From a virus, in the IMG/VR virus record IMGVR_UViG_3300031785_001307, positions 1-40,769 of that record: a DNA stretch of 40,769 nt. One strand, written 5' to 3'. The notes under the pieces were generated by a model. That model worked only from the letters and a program-made list of their open reading frames with translations. It did no database searches and was not told the origin of the DNA. How positions within the stretch are numbered: position 1 is the stretch's first letter; the number at the start of each line of letters is the position of its first letter. Positions 6,367-13,595 of this stretch are shown in pieces. Both the position numbers and the translations under genes were made by a program.

Positions 6367-7494
6367 TTATTTTCTAAAAACATAGACTCCTTCAAATTTT
6401 TCACGCCCGGCCAGTTTGTTATTTCCAACACCTGGTCGGGTATTGAGCATCATTTTTATAGTTCCTACATGTCTGAAACCTATTCGTTCAGATAGCGTTA
6501 TCCAATCATCGACAACTTTGTATTCTTTTTTGCCGTAGGTTTTGTAATCCGCAATGTTTGTAGCGAATATTCCATCTTGGTTAAGACTGTTATAAATGTT
6601 CTCAACAGTAGGCTCAGCGTATCCACTAAACCATTCGTCAAGGGTGCAATAACGTACCATACATTGTGTTTCTTCATCTGAATATTTCTCCAAGTTAAAA
6701 TAAGGTGGTGAACTAAATGCTAAATCAATATCATTAGGTTTGTATTCTTCACTAACATTTTGAACAATAGTGCCTTTAAATCCAACTGCTTCATCAAGTA
6801 TTTCATTAAAGTAGTTTAGATATTTAATAGTTTCTGTATTTGGATCAATACCTAAATAATTGTACGACATATTGCTACAACTTATGCCTAATAGTCTACC
6901 ACCATATCCTGCACTGTAATCATAAACATTACCCCAAAGCACAGGGCATAGATGTTCTGCTAATGCTCTAGCATTTTGAGGTTTAAAATTTTGTATATTT
7001 TCCCCTGTAACAAGTTCTAATGCTCTTCTAATTGCAGTAGGGTATACAAGTTTATGTCCTTCACGCATATCATAACATATTCTAATAGCTCTTTTCAATT
7101 TTTTATCATCATAGAATCTATCTTTGAGACTATTACTTCCGCGGCCTTTAGGTTCAGCTGTCATCATATTAGGAAATAAAAACCTGCTTAATGGCTGTCC
7201 TTTGTTATTTCCTAAACTAATTTTTGAATCTTTTACTGTATTATAGCTTATAGATTTGAAATCACGAACAGCGTTTATTAAACCTTTTTCAGTGAAATAA
7301 ATTATTGGGACTAGATTAATGCTTCTATAAATGTCAAATACTTTGTTAATAGTACCTTCAGGATCTTTGTTGTAAGCAGGCTTGTCTAATTTGTTTAATT
7401 GGTCGTAGACAGATTCATAGCCGGTAAATTCTTCAGCTACAATGTTACTAGGTTTTATACCCCAAAAATTATATATGTCCTGAAGTGTCGACAT
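6367..7494 (-). CDS. DNA methyltransferase (amino-MTase type)
   Basis: 375 residues from the ATG at 7494 (MSTLQDIY). The SAM-binding motif is DYSAGYGGRLLG (about 193-204) and the catalytic motif is SPPY (about 262-265), in the order found in N6-adenine/N4-cytosine methyltransferases; hydrophobic strands flank both. The N-terminal 190 residues are a phage-specific region with no motif I recognise, perhaps for DNA recognition. No restriction partner is adjacent, so it is probably a solitary enzyme protecting or marking phage DNA. The start lies 26 bp inside thyX. The upstream in-frame start at 7536 would overlap thyX further and is less likely. The target base and site cannot be read from sequence. 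Confidence 0.75.
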   Translation of the reverse strand: MSTLQDIYNFWGIKPSNIVAEEFTGYESVYDQLNKLDKPAYNKDPEGTINKVFDIYRSINLVPIIYFTEKGLINAVRDFKSISYNTVKDSKISLGNNKGQPLSRFLFPNMMTAEPKGRGSNSLKDRFYDDKKLKRAIRICYDMREGHKLVYPTAIRRALELVTGENIQNFKPQNARALAEHLCPVLWGNVYDYSAGYGGRLLGISCSNMSYNYLGIDPNTETIKYLNYFNEILDEAVGFKGTIVQNVSEEYKPNDIDLAFSSPPYFNLEKYSDEETQCMVRYCTLDEWFSGYAEPTVENIYNSLNQDGIFATNIADYKTYGKKEYKVVDDWITLSERIGFRHVGTIKMMLNTRPGVGNNKLAGREKFEGVYVFRK

Positions 7495-8152
7495 AATCGT
7501 TAACTGATGGGAATATTTCTGCAATAGCTTTCGCACATTCTATAGCTATTTCCATGTGTTCTTTTTGTGTGCCGTTAGCACTTCGTAATTCAATATAATG
7601 TATCCAGCTACGTAATGTTCCATTCATATACAATCTTGTTCTAGTAAGTCCTTCAGGTAAAACTGCTCTAGCCTGTTCTTTTGCAATACCGTTTTGCAAA
7701 GCCCATTCATATGCTCTCCTTGCTTGATCTATCACTTGGTTCTGCTGACTACTCCACATCATTTGTAATCTAGTGTCATCAGTTTCGATTGAATTTTGCC
7801 TGTTTTTTGGATCCTGCAATCTAGCTTCTCTATGCACAAAAATATCACCCATATCTTCCGGGTTCGCATATCGTTGACTAAATTCTTGAAAACTAAAACT
7901 TCTATGCCTTACAATTTGGTGTGCAATATCTCTTGTTGTATCTATTTCTAAACATGCATTTACCATTTCAAATGGTGACCAATGCTTATGCTTTGCAAGG
8001 TATTTCAACAATTTTTCACTTGTTTCTGTATTCATTTGATTTGCTGGGTTACTTACCCTTGCACAAAATGCTATTAAATCTTGTGCATCATCAATATCTT
8101 TTGCTAAAAAATGTGAAGCTGGTTGTGAATAACTAACTAAACGAACGGCCAT
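7469..8152 (-). CDS. thyX: Flavin-dependent thymidylate synthase ThyX
   Basis: 227 residues. The ThyX signature RHR-X7-S is present: Arg82-His83-Arg84 with Ser92 in RHRSFSFQEFSQRY. Further family features are HWSPFEM (about 57-63), the ARAVLPEGLTRTRLYMNGTLRSWIHYIELR block (about 161-190) and the late EIAIECAKAIAEIFP helix. The enzyme makes dTMP from dUMP using FAD and methylenetetrahydrofolate, supplying thymidine for an AT-rich genome. It overlaps the small gene upstream by 16 bp and the methyltransferase downstream by 26 bp, indicating one operon. A GGAGAAAAAGA ribosome site precedes the ATG. Confidence 0.95.
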   Translation of the reverse strand: MAVRLVSYSQPASHFLAKDIDDAQDLIAFCARVSNPANQMNTETSEKLLKYLAKHKHWSPFEMVNACLEIDTTRDIAHQIVRHRSFSFQEFSQRYANPEDMGDIFVHREARLQDPKNRQNSIETDDTRLQMMWSSQQNQVIDQARRAYEWALQNGIAKEQARAVLPEGLTRTRLYMNGTLRSWIHYIELRSANGTQKEHMEIAIECAKAIAEIFPSVNDYVDTSGHI

Positions 8153-8334
8153 TCTTTTTCTCCTTTTAAATTTCTTAATCTATCTTTTAAAAAGCTGATA
8201 GTAGTATGAATATGTCCTGTATCTTCTGGTTGAATTAAAGTTTTATAGTATTCTATTTCTTCTTCTAGTACACTTACTCTTACAATATCATTTATTAATT
8301 TTTTATTTTTAGTCGCCTTCGCCTGGATTTTCAC
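8137..8334 (-). CDS. Small helical protein between ferredoxin and thyX
   Basis: 65 residues, highly charged, predicted mostly helical, with a heptad-like stretch ([15 protein letters not shown] and [17 protein letters not shown]). It overlaps the ferredoxin gene by 26 bp and thyX by 16 bp, so it is embedded in a co-translated series. No motif reveals a function. The tight overlaps on both sides support it being real. Confidence 0.65.
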   Translation of the reverse strand: MKIQAKATKNKKLINDIVRVSVLEEEIEYYKTLIQPEDTGHIHTTISFLKDRLRNLKGEKEWPFV

Positions 8335-8647
8335 TAAAGTGTTCCTCTAATTTATTAGGTACATTCTTCCATTTTTCTGCATCTTCAGGTGGATCTTTTT
8401 TCTCTGTAATGTTAGGCCATTGTTCAGACCATTTTCTGTTAAATTCTACCCAAAAATCTTTATCACCTGTAGAGTCAGGAAGTATAGCATCTACAGGACA
8501 TTCTGGTTCGCATACACCACAATCTATGCACTCGTCTGGGTGTATTACTAACATATTTTCTCCCTCATAGAAACAATCTACAGGGCAAACCTCAACGCAA
8601 TCCATATGTTTGCATTTTATACAGTTGTCATTAACTATGTATGTCAT
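8309..8647 (-). CDS. fdxA: 7Fe ferredoxin, FdxA type
   Basis: 112 residues, full length for the [3Fe-4S][4Fe-4S] ferredoxins related to Azotobacter ferredoxin I. Cys9, Cys17 and Cys50 are placed to bind the 3Fe cluster, and Cys21, Cys40, Cys43 and Cys46 the 4Fe cluster ([27 protein letters not shown]); Cys12 and Cys25 are extra. The segment VWPNITEKK-like [19 protein letters not shown] and the final FSENPGEGD match the alphaproteobacterial form. It is probably a low-potential electron carrier taken from the host. Partners are not visible here; the flavoenzyme ThyX and ribonucleotide reduction are possible beneficiaries. It lies 3 bp after the clamp-loader gene. Confidence 0.93.
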   Translation of the reverse strand: MTYIVNDNCIKCKHMDCVEVCPVDCFYEGENMLVIHPDECIDCGVCEPECPVDAILPDSTGDKDFWVEFNRKWSEQWPNITEKKDPPEDAEKWKNVPNKLEEHFSENPGEGD

Positions 8648-8650
8648 ATG

Positions 8651-9565
8651 TTACAATCTTGATAATCTTATCAATGTTGCCGCCAAATTTATTTCTGGAT
8701 CGACAACAAGTGTGTGATCTACCAACCCTTGTTTAATAATCAAAACTGCTTGGTCTTGTTTTTCAGCATCTCCAAACAGTTCTATATTATCATAAAGCCA
8801 TCTATAAATTTCTTCCATTTCTTCTGGGCGAACAGTTCCGCAAAGCAGTTTTCTTGCTTCTTGTATTTTGCCTGCTTTAAACAGTTCAACCATATCAAGT
8901 TTCCAATCACTTTCCCCTGTATCGCCTTCGTTTGGTTTAAGCAAACTTTTATCCTGTACATTCATTTGCACCATATTAATGCATTTTCTTAAATCAGGAT
9001 ATGTTGCTTTTACATATGTATCTAGTATATCAAGATCGGGCTTTACTTCTTCAGTAATAAGAATCTCTGCCACTCTAGCAGTAAACTCTGTTTGATCAAT
9101 TTTTGCAATATGAAATCCTTGACATCTGCTATGTATAGCAGGAATAATCCTATTAGGATAATTACAAGTTAAAACAAATCTACTTGTAGTGTGATATTCT
9201 TCCATTACGCCACGTAATGCGGCTTGTGCATTTGGCGATAGATAATCTGCCTCATCTAACAATACAACCTTAAAATCACCAAATGGAATCATCTGTACAA
9301 AATTTACAATTCTATCACGTACATCGTCAACACTATTTGTTCTACTAGCATTTATTTCTAGTATATCATATTCATTAACTTCAAGTTCATTAAATAACAA
9401 TTTTGCAAGTGTAGTTTTACCAATACCTGCATTACCAGAAAATAACAAGTGCGGAATAGTCTTTTCTTTTATCCAATTTTTTACTTGCTTCTTTTGTGCT
9501 TCATCTCGAAATACATAACCATCAACTGTTTTAGGTCTGTATTTTTCTACCCATAATTCTTTCAT
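8651..9565 (-). CDS. 44: Sliding-clamp loader ATPase, gp44-like
   Basis: 304 residues. AAA+ clamp-loader features: Walker A GNAGIGKTT (44-52), Walker B LLDEAD (102-107), sensor 1 LTCNYPNRI (132-140) and the SRC arginine-finger motif (146-148). The opening ELWVEKYRPKTVDGYVF is the standard clamp-loader start. In T4, gp44 with gp62 opens and loads the gp45 clamp for replication and for late transcription, so this gene links replication to the late promoters seen in the window. The ATG overlaps the stop of the gene upstream (ATGA). No gp62-like gene is adjacent. Confidence 0.93.
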   Translation of the reverse strand: MKELWVEKYRPKTVDGYVFRDEAQKKQVKNWIKEKTIPHLLFSGNAGIGKTTLAKLLFNELEVNEYDILEINASRTNSVDDVRDRIVNFVQMIPFGDFKVVLLDEADYLSPNAQAALRGVMEEYHTTSRFVLTCNYPNRIIPAIHSRCQGFHIAKIDQTEFTARVAEILITEEVKPDLDILDTYVKATYPDLRKCINMVQMNVQDKSLLKPNEGDTGESDWKLDMVELFKAGKIQEARKLLCGTVRPEEMEEIYRWLYDNIELFGDAEKQDQAVLIIKQGLVDHTLVVDPEINLAATLIRLSRL

Positions 9566-9786
9566 CCAGCGAACCTTTCAATTGTTGCAATTACAACGTG
9601 ATATCCAAAATATAAAAACAAACAAGTAATACAAAATTTTAAAAACTTGTTCATACCATCATCAGCCATAACTTCCCAGTGTGGTCTATCATCTTTTCTA
9701 ATTGCATTCCACATGTCTTTTAGAACATTGCTCTTATGTTCTATTTTACATGCTTCTTCAAATTCACTATAATCTTTGTCGTTCAT
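9562..9786 (-). CDS. Small protein with C-terminal membrane anchor
   Basis: 74 residues from the ATG at 9786 (MNDKDYSEFEEACK), directly after the stop of the gene upstream, with a TTGGGAGA ribosome site. A longer in-frame start at 9852 would run into that gene. The first about 50 residues are charged and soluble; residues about 48-68 (FLKFCITCLFLYFGYHVVIA) form one membrane span. It overlaps the gp44-like gene by an ATGA. Tail-anchored topology suggests membrane attachment of a cytoplasmic helix. Function unknown. Confidence 0.65.
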   Translation of the reverse strand: MNDKDYSEFEEACKIEHKSNVLKDMWNAIRKDDRPHWEVMADDGMNKFLKFCITCLFLYFGYHVVIATIERFAG

Positions 9787-9787
9787 T

Positions 9788-9982
9788 CTATCTCCCAAAA
9801 AATTTCTTTGCCGCATGTAAAGGATTTTTGAGTCCGTCATACGTTTCGTCAATAAATCCTATATGTTTTGATAGTTTAGCATTAAGTTCGTCAACTGTCA
9901 ACTGTATTTTGTCCAATTTCTCATGAAGTGTTTGTAGTTCGTTTGTAAGTTGTTCTTTACTGCTAAAAAGTTCTTTGCTCAT
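9788..9982 (-). CDS. Small coiled-coil protein
   Basis: 64 residues. Almost the whole chain is a heptad-like helix (TNELQTLHEKLDKIQLTVDELNAKLSKHIGFID), ending in a basic tail (HAAKKFFGR). No catalytic motif. It is the first gene after a strong sigma70-like promoter (10018-10046) with an operator-like inverted repeat, so it and the gp44 operon are likely expressed early. A GGAGATT site precedes the ATG. It may be a scaffold or regulator; the function is not known. Confidence 0.65.
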   Translation of the reverse strand: MSKELFSSKEQLTNELQTLHEKLDKIQLTVDELNAKLSKHIGFIDETYDGLKNPLHAAKKFFGR

Positions 9983-9994
9983 TTAATCTCCATA

Positions 9995-10037
9995 AGGTAC
10001 TTTATCATTATACGACTAGTATAGCAATAAAGTACCT
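9995..10037. repeat. Operator-like inverted repeat over promoter
   Basis: AGGTACTTTAT (9995-10005) and its exact reverse complement ATAAAGTACCT (10027-10037) are separated by 21 bp; inside, TATAC and GTATA form a smaller inverted repeat. One arm lies in the promoter spacer, the other just past the start of transcription. No U tract follows, so an operator or a 5' leader structure is more likely than a terminator. Confidence 0.55.
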
Positions 10038-10046
10038 AAATGTCAA
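10018..10046 (-). promoter_or_regulatory. Sigma70-like promoter: TTGACA-17-TATACT
   Basis: The -35 box (10041-10046) matches 6/6, the spacer is 17 bp, and the -10 box (10018-10023) matches 5/6. It drives the operon beginning at 9982. A TATAAT also occurs on the same strand a few bases downstream. Confidence 0.75.
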
Positions 10047-10053
10047 GAAAAAA

Positions 10054-10737
10054 TTATTCTCTGTTGCCCAAAAGCATTAAAAGCATTTGGAAAAGATTAA
10101 TGAAGTTGAGGTATAAGCTGATAGCAAATTTTATGCCATATCTTTCATCTCTTGTTTGTATAAAGATTGTTTTTGCAGTTTGGGTATCATATGCAGTAAG
10201 TCCTGTAAAAATCAATACACCAATAATACTAATTGCAAACATCAAGGCACTACTAGCCATAAAAATGTTAACAACACTTGCAATGATAATACCAATCAAA
10301 CCAATAAACAAGAAACTTCCCCATGAGGTTAAATCTCTATTTGTAGTGTATCCATACAAACTTGCACCAGCAAACGTGGCTGACGTTATGAAAAATACTT
10401 GTGTAATACTATATGCAGTATATACCGCAAAAATTGTACTTAGGCTAAGGCCCATTAAAGTTACAAAAGCATAATAAAATAAACCAAGTTTTTGAAGGCT
10501 CCAATTTTGTCCTGCAAAACTGTACCAAAAAATCATCCCTAATGGTGCGAACATGGCTATGTAAAGCAAACTGCCCATTGCATACATTAGTCCACTACTG
10601 TAAGTAAGCCATGCAACAGCACCACTAACAGCCAATCCACTAGCAGTATGATTGTACATGGTAAGCATGAGTTGTCTTAGTCCTTCATCAAACTCTCTAT
10701 CACGAGTGCCTAAAACTGCTCTTTCAAGTTGATTCAT
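10054..10737 (-). CDS. Bax inhibitor-1/YccA family membrane protein
   Basis: 227 residues with about seven hydrophobic segments spread from residue 30 to 222. Family marks include the TAYDTQTAK motif (about 183-191) and the C-terminal ISLYLNFINLFQMLLMLLG. Family knowledge: BI-1/YccA proteins are calcium- or pH-sensitive inner-membrane proteins; E. coli YccA binds the FtsH protease and shields SecY from it. Carried by a phage, it could protect the membrane or phage proteins from FtsH, or delay stress-induced death; this is inference. It overlaps the HAD gene upstream by 14 bp. The first 25 residues are polar. Confidence 0.88.
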   Translation of the reverse strand: MNQLERAVLGTRDREFDEGLRQLMLTMYNHTASGLAVSGAVAWLTYSSGLMYAMGSLLYIAMFAPLGMIFWYSFAGQNWSLQKLGLFYYAFVTLMGLSLSTIFAVYTAYSITQVFFITSATFAGASLYGYTTNRDLTSWGSFLFIGLIGIIIASVVNIFMASSALMFAISIIGVLIFTGLTAYDTQTAKTIFIQTRDERYGIKFAISLYLNFINLFQMLLMLLGNRE

Positions 10738-11308
10738 AATGTTCTCCTTCTACTATTAATTTATAAATATCGCTCCAACTATTTACCCTAAATATATCTG
10801 GATTGGTGTAATTTTCGTTATAATGATGATTTATTAATATCACTTTATGTCCAGCATTTAATCCTGCTTCGGCATTTTGAGGTTTATCTTCTATCCACCA
10901 ATGTCCTGGTTCATAACTCTTTAGGATATCATCTTTATCACCGCCTTGTTCTAGACAAATTACTTTTCCTATATTATTTCCAAAATGTTGTTTTAAATTA
11001 TGTTCTCGTAATTTTCCTGCGTAATAATCAGTACTGAGACTAGTAATACATTCTATATTAAATCCAGCCTTGACTAAATCTGGCACAACCTCTACAGAAT
11101 CTCTTAAAGGTCTTAACCAACCTGTCCAAGCACTGTCATTAAATTGTGTTACTAATGCATCAGATTCATTTTTAGTAATTCCGTATCTTGTGTATTGATT
11201 GTAAACTTCTGGTTCTACTACAGAATAATTACGTTTTGACATCCAAGATGTAAAAGCATCCTCCCAATTAACTAGAACTCCGTCTACGTCTGTTAAAATT
11301 TTTTTCAT
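10724..11308 (-). CDS. HAD-family phosphatase, possible 5'-nucleotidase
   Basis: 194 residues. The N-terminus LTDVDGVLVNW has the HAD motif I with Asp7 (nucleophile) and Asp9. A motif II Ser/Thr lies at CITSLS (about 108-113) and the C-terminal acidic motif is likely WWIEDKPQNAEAG (about 138-150). Size and layout resemble small deoxyribonucleotidases or phosphatases of T4-like phages; with thyX and mazG nearby, nucleotide salvage is plausible, but substrate cannot be told from sequence. It overlaps endonuclease VII by an ATGA and the BI-1 gene by 14 bp. Confidence 0.75.
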   Translation of the reverse strand: MKKILTDVDGVLVNWEDAFTSWMSKRNYSVVEPEVYNQYTRYGITKNESDALVTQFNDSAWTGWLRPLRDSVEVVPDLVKAGFNIECITSLSTDYYAGKLREHNLKQHFGNNIGKVICLEQGGDKDDILKSYEPGHWWIEDKPQNAEAGLNAGHKVILINHHYNENYTNPDIFRVNSWSDIYKLIVEGEHYEST

Positions 11309-11724
11309 TTATTTTCCCTAGCAATATACTTTATTGCATTTTCTAATATTCTAATATCATCTTGTAATTGGCCGATTGCTCTATTACAAGTATGGCAGAT
11401 CCATCCTCTGAATTTGCCTGTTTTGTGATCATGGTCTAAACACCAATGACCAGATTTTTTACCACCGGCACCTTTGACTTGATCAGCATTCTTTTCACAT
11501 ATAGGACATGTGTGATTATCTTTTGGGGGAGGTGTAATTTTCCTAAGTGCATTTCTAACACGAACTAATTCTCTATTACAAGAGTTACATTCGGTTCTAC
11601 GATATTTTGCTCCACTAGATCGTCCAAAATTTTCTATTGGTAATTCTAATCCACATTTACTGCAAATTTTTGTGGATTCATTATAGGTCGCCTTCTTTTC
11701 TGTTTTCTGAATTTGTAACATCAA
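11305..11724 (-). CDS. 49: Recombination endonuclease VII, gp49-like
   Basis: 139 residues. An N-terminal zinc-binding part has CSKCG (about 21-25) and CNSC (about 46-49). The HNH/endonuclease VII core follows: CPICE (about 73-77), WCLDHDHKTGKFRGWICHTCNRAIG (about 93-117), with the DHDH metal site. In T4, gp49 cleaves Holliday and branched DNA so that the genome can be packaged. The duplicated CxxC region is larger than in many short HNH proteins and could help DNA binding. It overlaps mazG by 44 bp. Confidence 0.88.
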   Translation of the reverse strand: MMLQIQKTEKKATYNESTKICSKCGLELPIENFGRSSGAKYRRTECNSCNRELVRVRNALRKITPPPKDNHTCPICEKNADQVKGAGGKKSGHWCLDHDHKTGKFRGWICHTCNRAIGQLQDDIRILENAIKYIARENK

Positions 11725-12100
11725 ATTCTCCGCCTGGATATCTTGCCTTTAGTTTCTCTATATTTTCTGCTAATACATCATTAGGATCTATTCCCAATGC
11801 TCTGCATGAATTGGCCCAATACCACATAATATCACCCAACTCTCGCTTAATGTGGAATTGTGTGTCAGCGTCCAATGGCTTACCTTGAAATACACATTTT
11901 TTAACAATCTCAGCAAACTCGCCTCCTTCACTAGCTATGCCTATGGCTCCGGTCATTAAAAGAGCAACATTTGCTCCGGTTTCATTTTCGAGTGCCTCTA
12001 TTCTGTTGGCCATCTCTGTTGAAGAATTACTTGACTCACTTGTAACTCCGCTCACAAATTCTTGATATAATTTTAAATCTACATTTTCCAATTTATTCAC
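11681..12100 (-). CDS. mazG: MazG-like nucleotide pyrophosphohydrolase
   Basis: 139 residues. The MazG-type metal site is visible: EGGEFAEIVKK (about 58-68) and, 25 residues on, RELGDIMWYWANSCRALG (about 86-103), which fits the ExxE...ExxD pattern; DVLAENIEKLKARYPGG is the typical ending helix. Family members hydrolyse (d)NTPs or ppGpp-like nucleotides; in marine phages MazG was proposed to tune the host starvation response or degrade host nucleotides. It overlaps the GroES-like gene upstream by 8 bp and endonuclease VII downstream by 44 bp, so the genes are co-translated. Confidence 0.85.
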   Translation of the reverse strand: MNKLENVDLKLYQEFVSGVTSESSNSSTEMANRIEALENETGANVALLMTGAIGIASEGGEFAEIVKKCVFQGKPLDADTQFHIKRELGDIMWYWANSCRALGIDPNDVLAENIEKLKARYPGGEFDVTNSENRKEGDL

Positions 12101-12461
12101 CTATATATACATCGTTAGGTTGTTCATTTTGAAAAGCTAAAATACTTTCAGCTTCCACCATTCTTAAGATAATTTCTTCATTATCAATTTCAAGTTTTAC
12201 GCCTCTGGTCCAACGTCCATGTTCAACAAGCACCCATTCACCGACTGCATAGTCATCTTCATTCTTTGGACCTTTGGCATAAACTTTACCCCATCTAGGG
12301 TATATTCCTCTACTCTGTGCATCATCATCGAGAATAATTAAACCACTTTTAGTTTTTTGTTCTCCAAAATGCATGTCACTGACTAGGACTCTATTTCCAA
12401 TAGGCTTTAAATTGCCTTTGATAGCATTAATGTTAATTTGATTTTTTGCTTCTAATCCCAT
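12093..12461 (-). CDS. GroES-like co-chaperonin
   Basis: 122 residues. LKPIGNRVLVSDMHFGEQKTKSGLIILDDD (about 17-46) matches the first strand and mobile loop of GroES/Hsp10 proteins, and GKVYAKGPKNEDDYAVGEWVLVEHGRWTRGVKL with EIILRMVEAESILAF matches the beta-barrel and final strands. In T4, gp31 replaces GroES so GroEL can fold the capsid protein gp23; a similar role is likely. It is larger than bacterial GroES (about 97 aa). Start and stop overlap by one base with the gene upstream and 8 bp with mazG. Confidence 0.82.
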   Translation of the reverse strand: MGLEAKNQININAIKGNLKPIGNRVLVSDMHFGEQKTKSGLIILDDDAQSRGIYPRWGKVYAKGPKNEDDYAVGEWVLVEHGRWTRGVKLEIDNEEIILRMVEAESILAFQNEQPNDVYIGE

Positions 12462-12808
12462 TATTCACCTTTTTTTACAAAGTTACCATCTTCATCTTCA
12501 ACCCACTCTTCGGCATCATTCTCAACTACAAGTGGATCAGATACTTTTGCCTCTTCCTCATCAGCAAGTTGTTGTCTAGAAGCCATGTCTTCATCAGGCA
12601 TTCCTGGATTTGAATCATAGTAGTCCTGTAAAACTTGTTCTCTAGTTCTTACAATTTTACCACCAGGACCTAATTCATCGCCTCTAGCATTTACTTTTGC
12701 ATTGCCTACCGCAGGAGTAAGTTCATTTTTTTGACGTAACAAATCCATATCAATACTTTTACCTTGCATTGACTTGTATTGTTTACGTCCTGTTTGTTTC
12801 ATCGGCAT
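12461..12808 (-). CDS. Conserved hydrophilic phage protein
   Basis: 115 residues, no membrane or signal. A basic N-terminus (KQTGRKQYKSMQGKSIDMDLLRQKNELTPAVGN) is followed by GDELGPGGKIVRTREQVLQDYY and an acidic C-terminal half (EEEAKVSDPLVVENDAEEWVEDEDG). It is predicted to be largely disordered, and the opposite charges at its ends suggest binding to a partner. It has a strong AAGGAGG ribosome site before the ATG at 12808 and overlaps the GroES-like start by one base, hinting at a role in capsid protein handling. The family is not named here. Confidence 0.7.
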   Translation of the reverse strand: MPMKQTGRKQYKSMQGKSIDMDLLRQKNELTPAVGNAKVNARGDELGPGGKIVRTREQVLQDYYDSNPGMPDEDMASRQQLADEEEAKVSDPLVVENDAEEWVEDEDGNFVKKGE

Positions 12809-12836
12809 AAGATTACCTCCTTAGTTATATTAGTAC

Positions 12837-13358
12837 TTATCTCAGGAACTCTCTCCAATCCAGGCCATACTGGATTGAATTTACTTTATGTACACCTATT
12901 AAGAATAATACATAACTTGCTACACTTGATCCACGTCCAACGCCCCAGACAATATTATTATCTCGCATAAACTCTACCAAGTATACCATATATTGTAATA
13001 ACGGATACATATCACGTTTATGGAATTCATGTAGTTCTTCGTATGCACGTGATACTTCTTGTTCAGTTTTACATAGGTTTATAACAAAACTCTCAATATT
13101 AAGTTCCTTGTACTTTTCTGGCATAAACCATTCACTTTGACATACACCGTCAAATGTTTTTTGATCTACATCTAATGGTATATATTTTTTAAGTGGATCA
13201 AGACCTTTATCAGTCATAGCTGTGTTAAATTTATCTACGTCATCACTATGATCGCATAATACAACATGACATTTGTCTATATGACCTGAGTAAATCATAT
13301 CGACCAAATCTTTGTTGGTGAATCTTGGTATACCGAGTTCGTCTGTTTTCATTAGCAT
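12837..13358 (-). CDS. DnaE-like fragment (DNA polymerase III alpha)
   Basis: 173 residues. The C-terminal WGVGRGSSVASYVLFLIGVHKVNSIQYGLDWREFLR (from residue 138) matches the start of the palm region of bacterial DnaE (the GPGRGSGAGSLV...L..ERFL block), and the preceding helices (about 100-130) fit the region just before it. The PHP domain and the catalytic Asp motifs that follow in DnaE are absent; the ORF stops at FLR and only 28 bp separate it from the next gene, so no frameshifted remainder is present. It cannot be an active polymerase; it may bind clamp or DNA, or imitate part of the host enzyme. Its sigma70-like promoter overlaps the gene upstream. Confidence 0.65.
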   Translation of the reverse strand: MLMKTDELGIPRFTNKDLVDMIYSGHIDKCHVVLCDHSDDVDKFNTAMTDKGLDPLKKYIPLDVDQKTFDGVCQSEWFMPEKYKELNIESFVINLCKTEQEVSRAYEELHEFHKRDMYPLLQYMVYLVEFMRDNNIVWGVGRGSSVASYVLFLIGVHKVNSIQYGLDWREFLR

Positions 13359-13364
13359 ATATGT

Positions 13365-13393
13365 ATATTAACTGATATTAATCAAATTGTCAA
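13365..13393 (-). promoter_or_regulatory. Sigma70-like promoter: TTGACA-17-TAATAT
   Basis: -35 box (13388-13393) 6/6, 17-bp spacer, -10 box (13365-13370) 4/6. The -35 and spacer are the last codons of the gene at 13368-13595 and the -10 includes its stop codon. It drives the DnaE-like gene. Confidence 0.55.
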
Positions 13394-13595
13394 GATTTTT
13401 ATCATCGTTTTGTATACTTTTTTCTGCTCTGATTCTTCTGTTTAGTTCATATTTGAGATCATCTAATATTAAAGTCATTTGATCTCTAGCTTGTGGATTA
13501 CTGGTCATCCAATATTTCTTATGTAAAGAGGCAATTCTTTCTTCTAAATCGTTATCGGATAAGTCTTTTAAGTTGTCTACTAAAGGGTGAGACAT
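13368..13595 (-). CDS. Small helical phage protein
   Basis: 75 residues, all predicted helical: VDNLKDLSDNDLEERIASLHKKYWMTSNPQARDQMTLILDDLKYELNRRI, followed by a polar tail. Shares its start region with the stop of the fibre gene upstream (ATGTCTCACCC overlaps by one base), suggesting coupling. Its final codons (LDN...IS, stop) contain the -35 and spacer of the next promoter. Function unknown; because it lies between the fibre block and the DnaE-like fragment it could be a chaperone or assembly factor, but nothing in the sequence proves it. Confidence 0.65.
   Translation of the reverse strand: MSHPLVDNLKDLSDNDLEERIASLHKKYWMTSNPQARDQMTLILDDLKYELNRRIRAEKSIQNDDKNLDNLINIS

Noticed and set aside
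10040-10474. 144-aa plus-strand hydrophobic frame
   Set aside because: Reverse shadow of the seven-span BI-1 protein, which has its family motifs on the minus strand.
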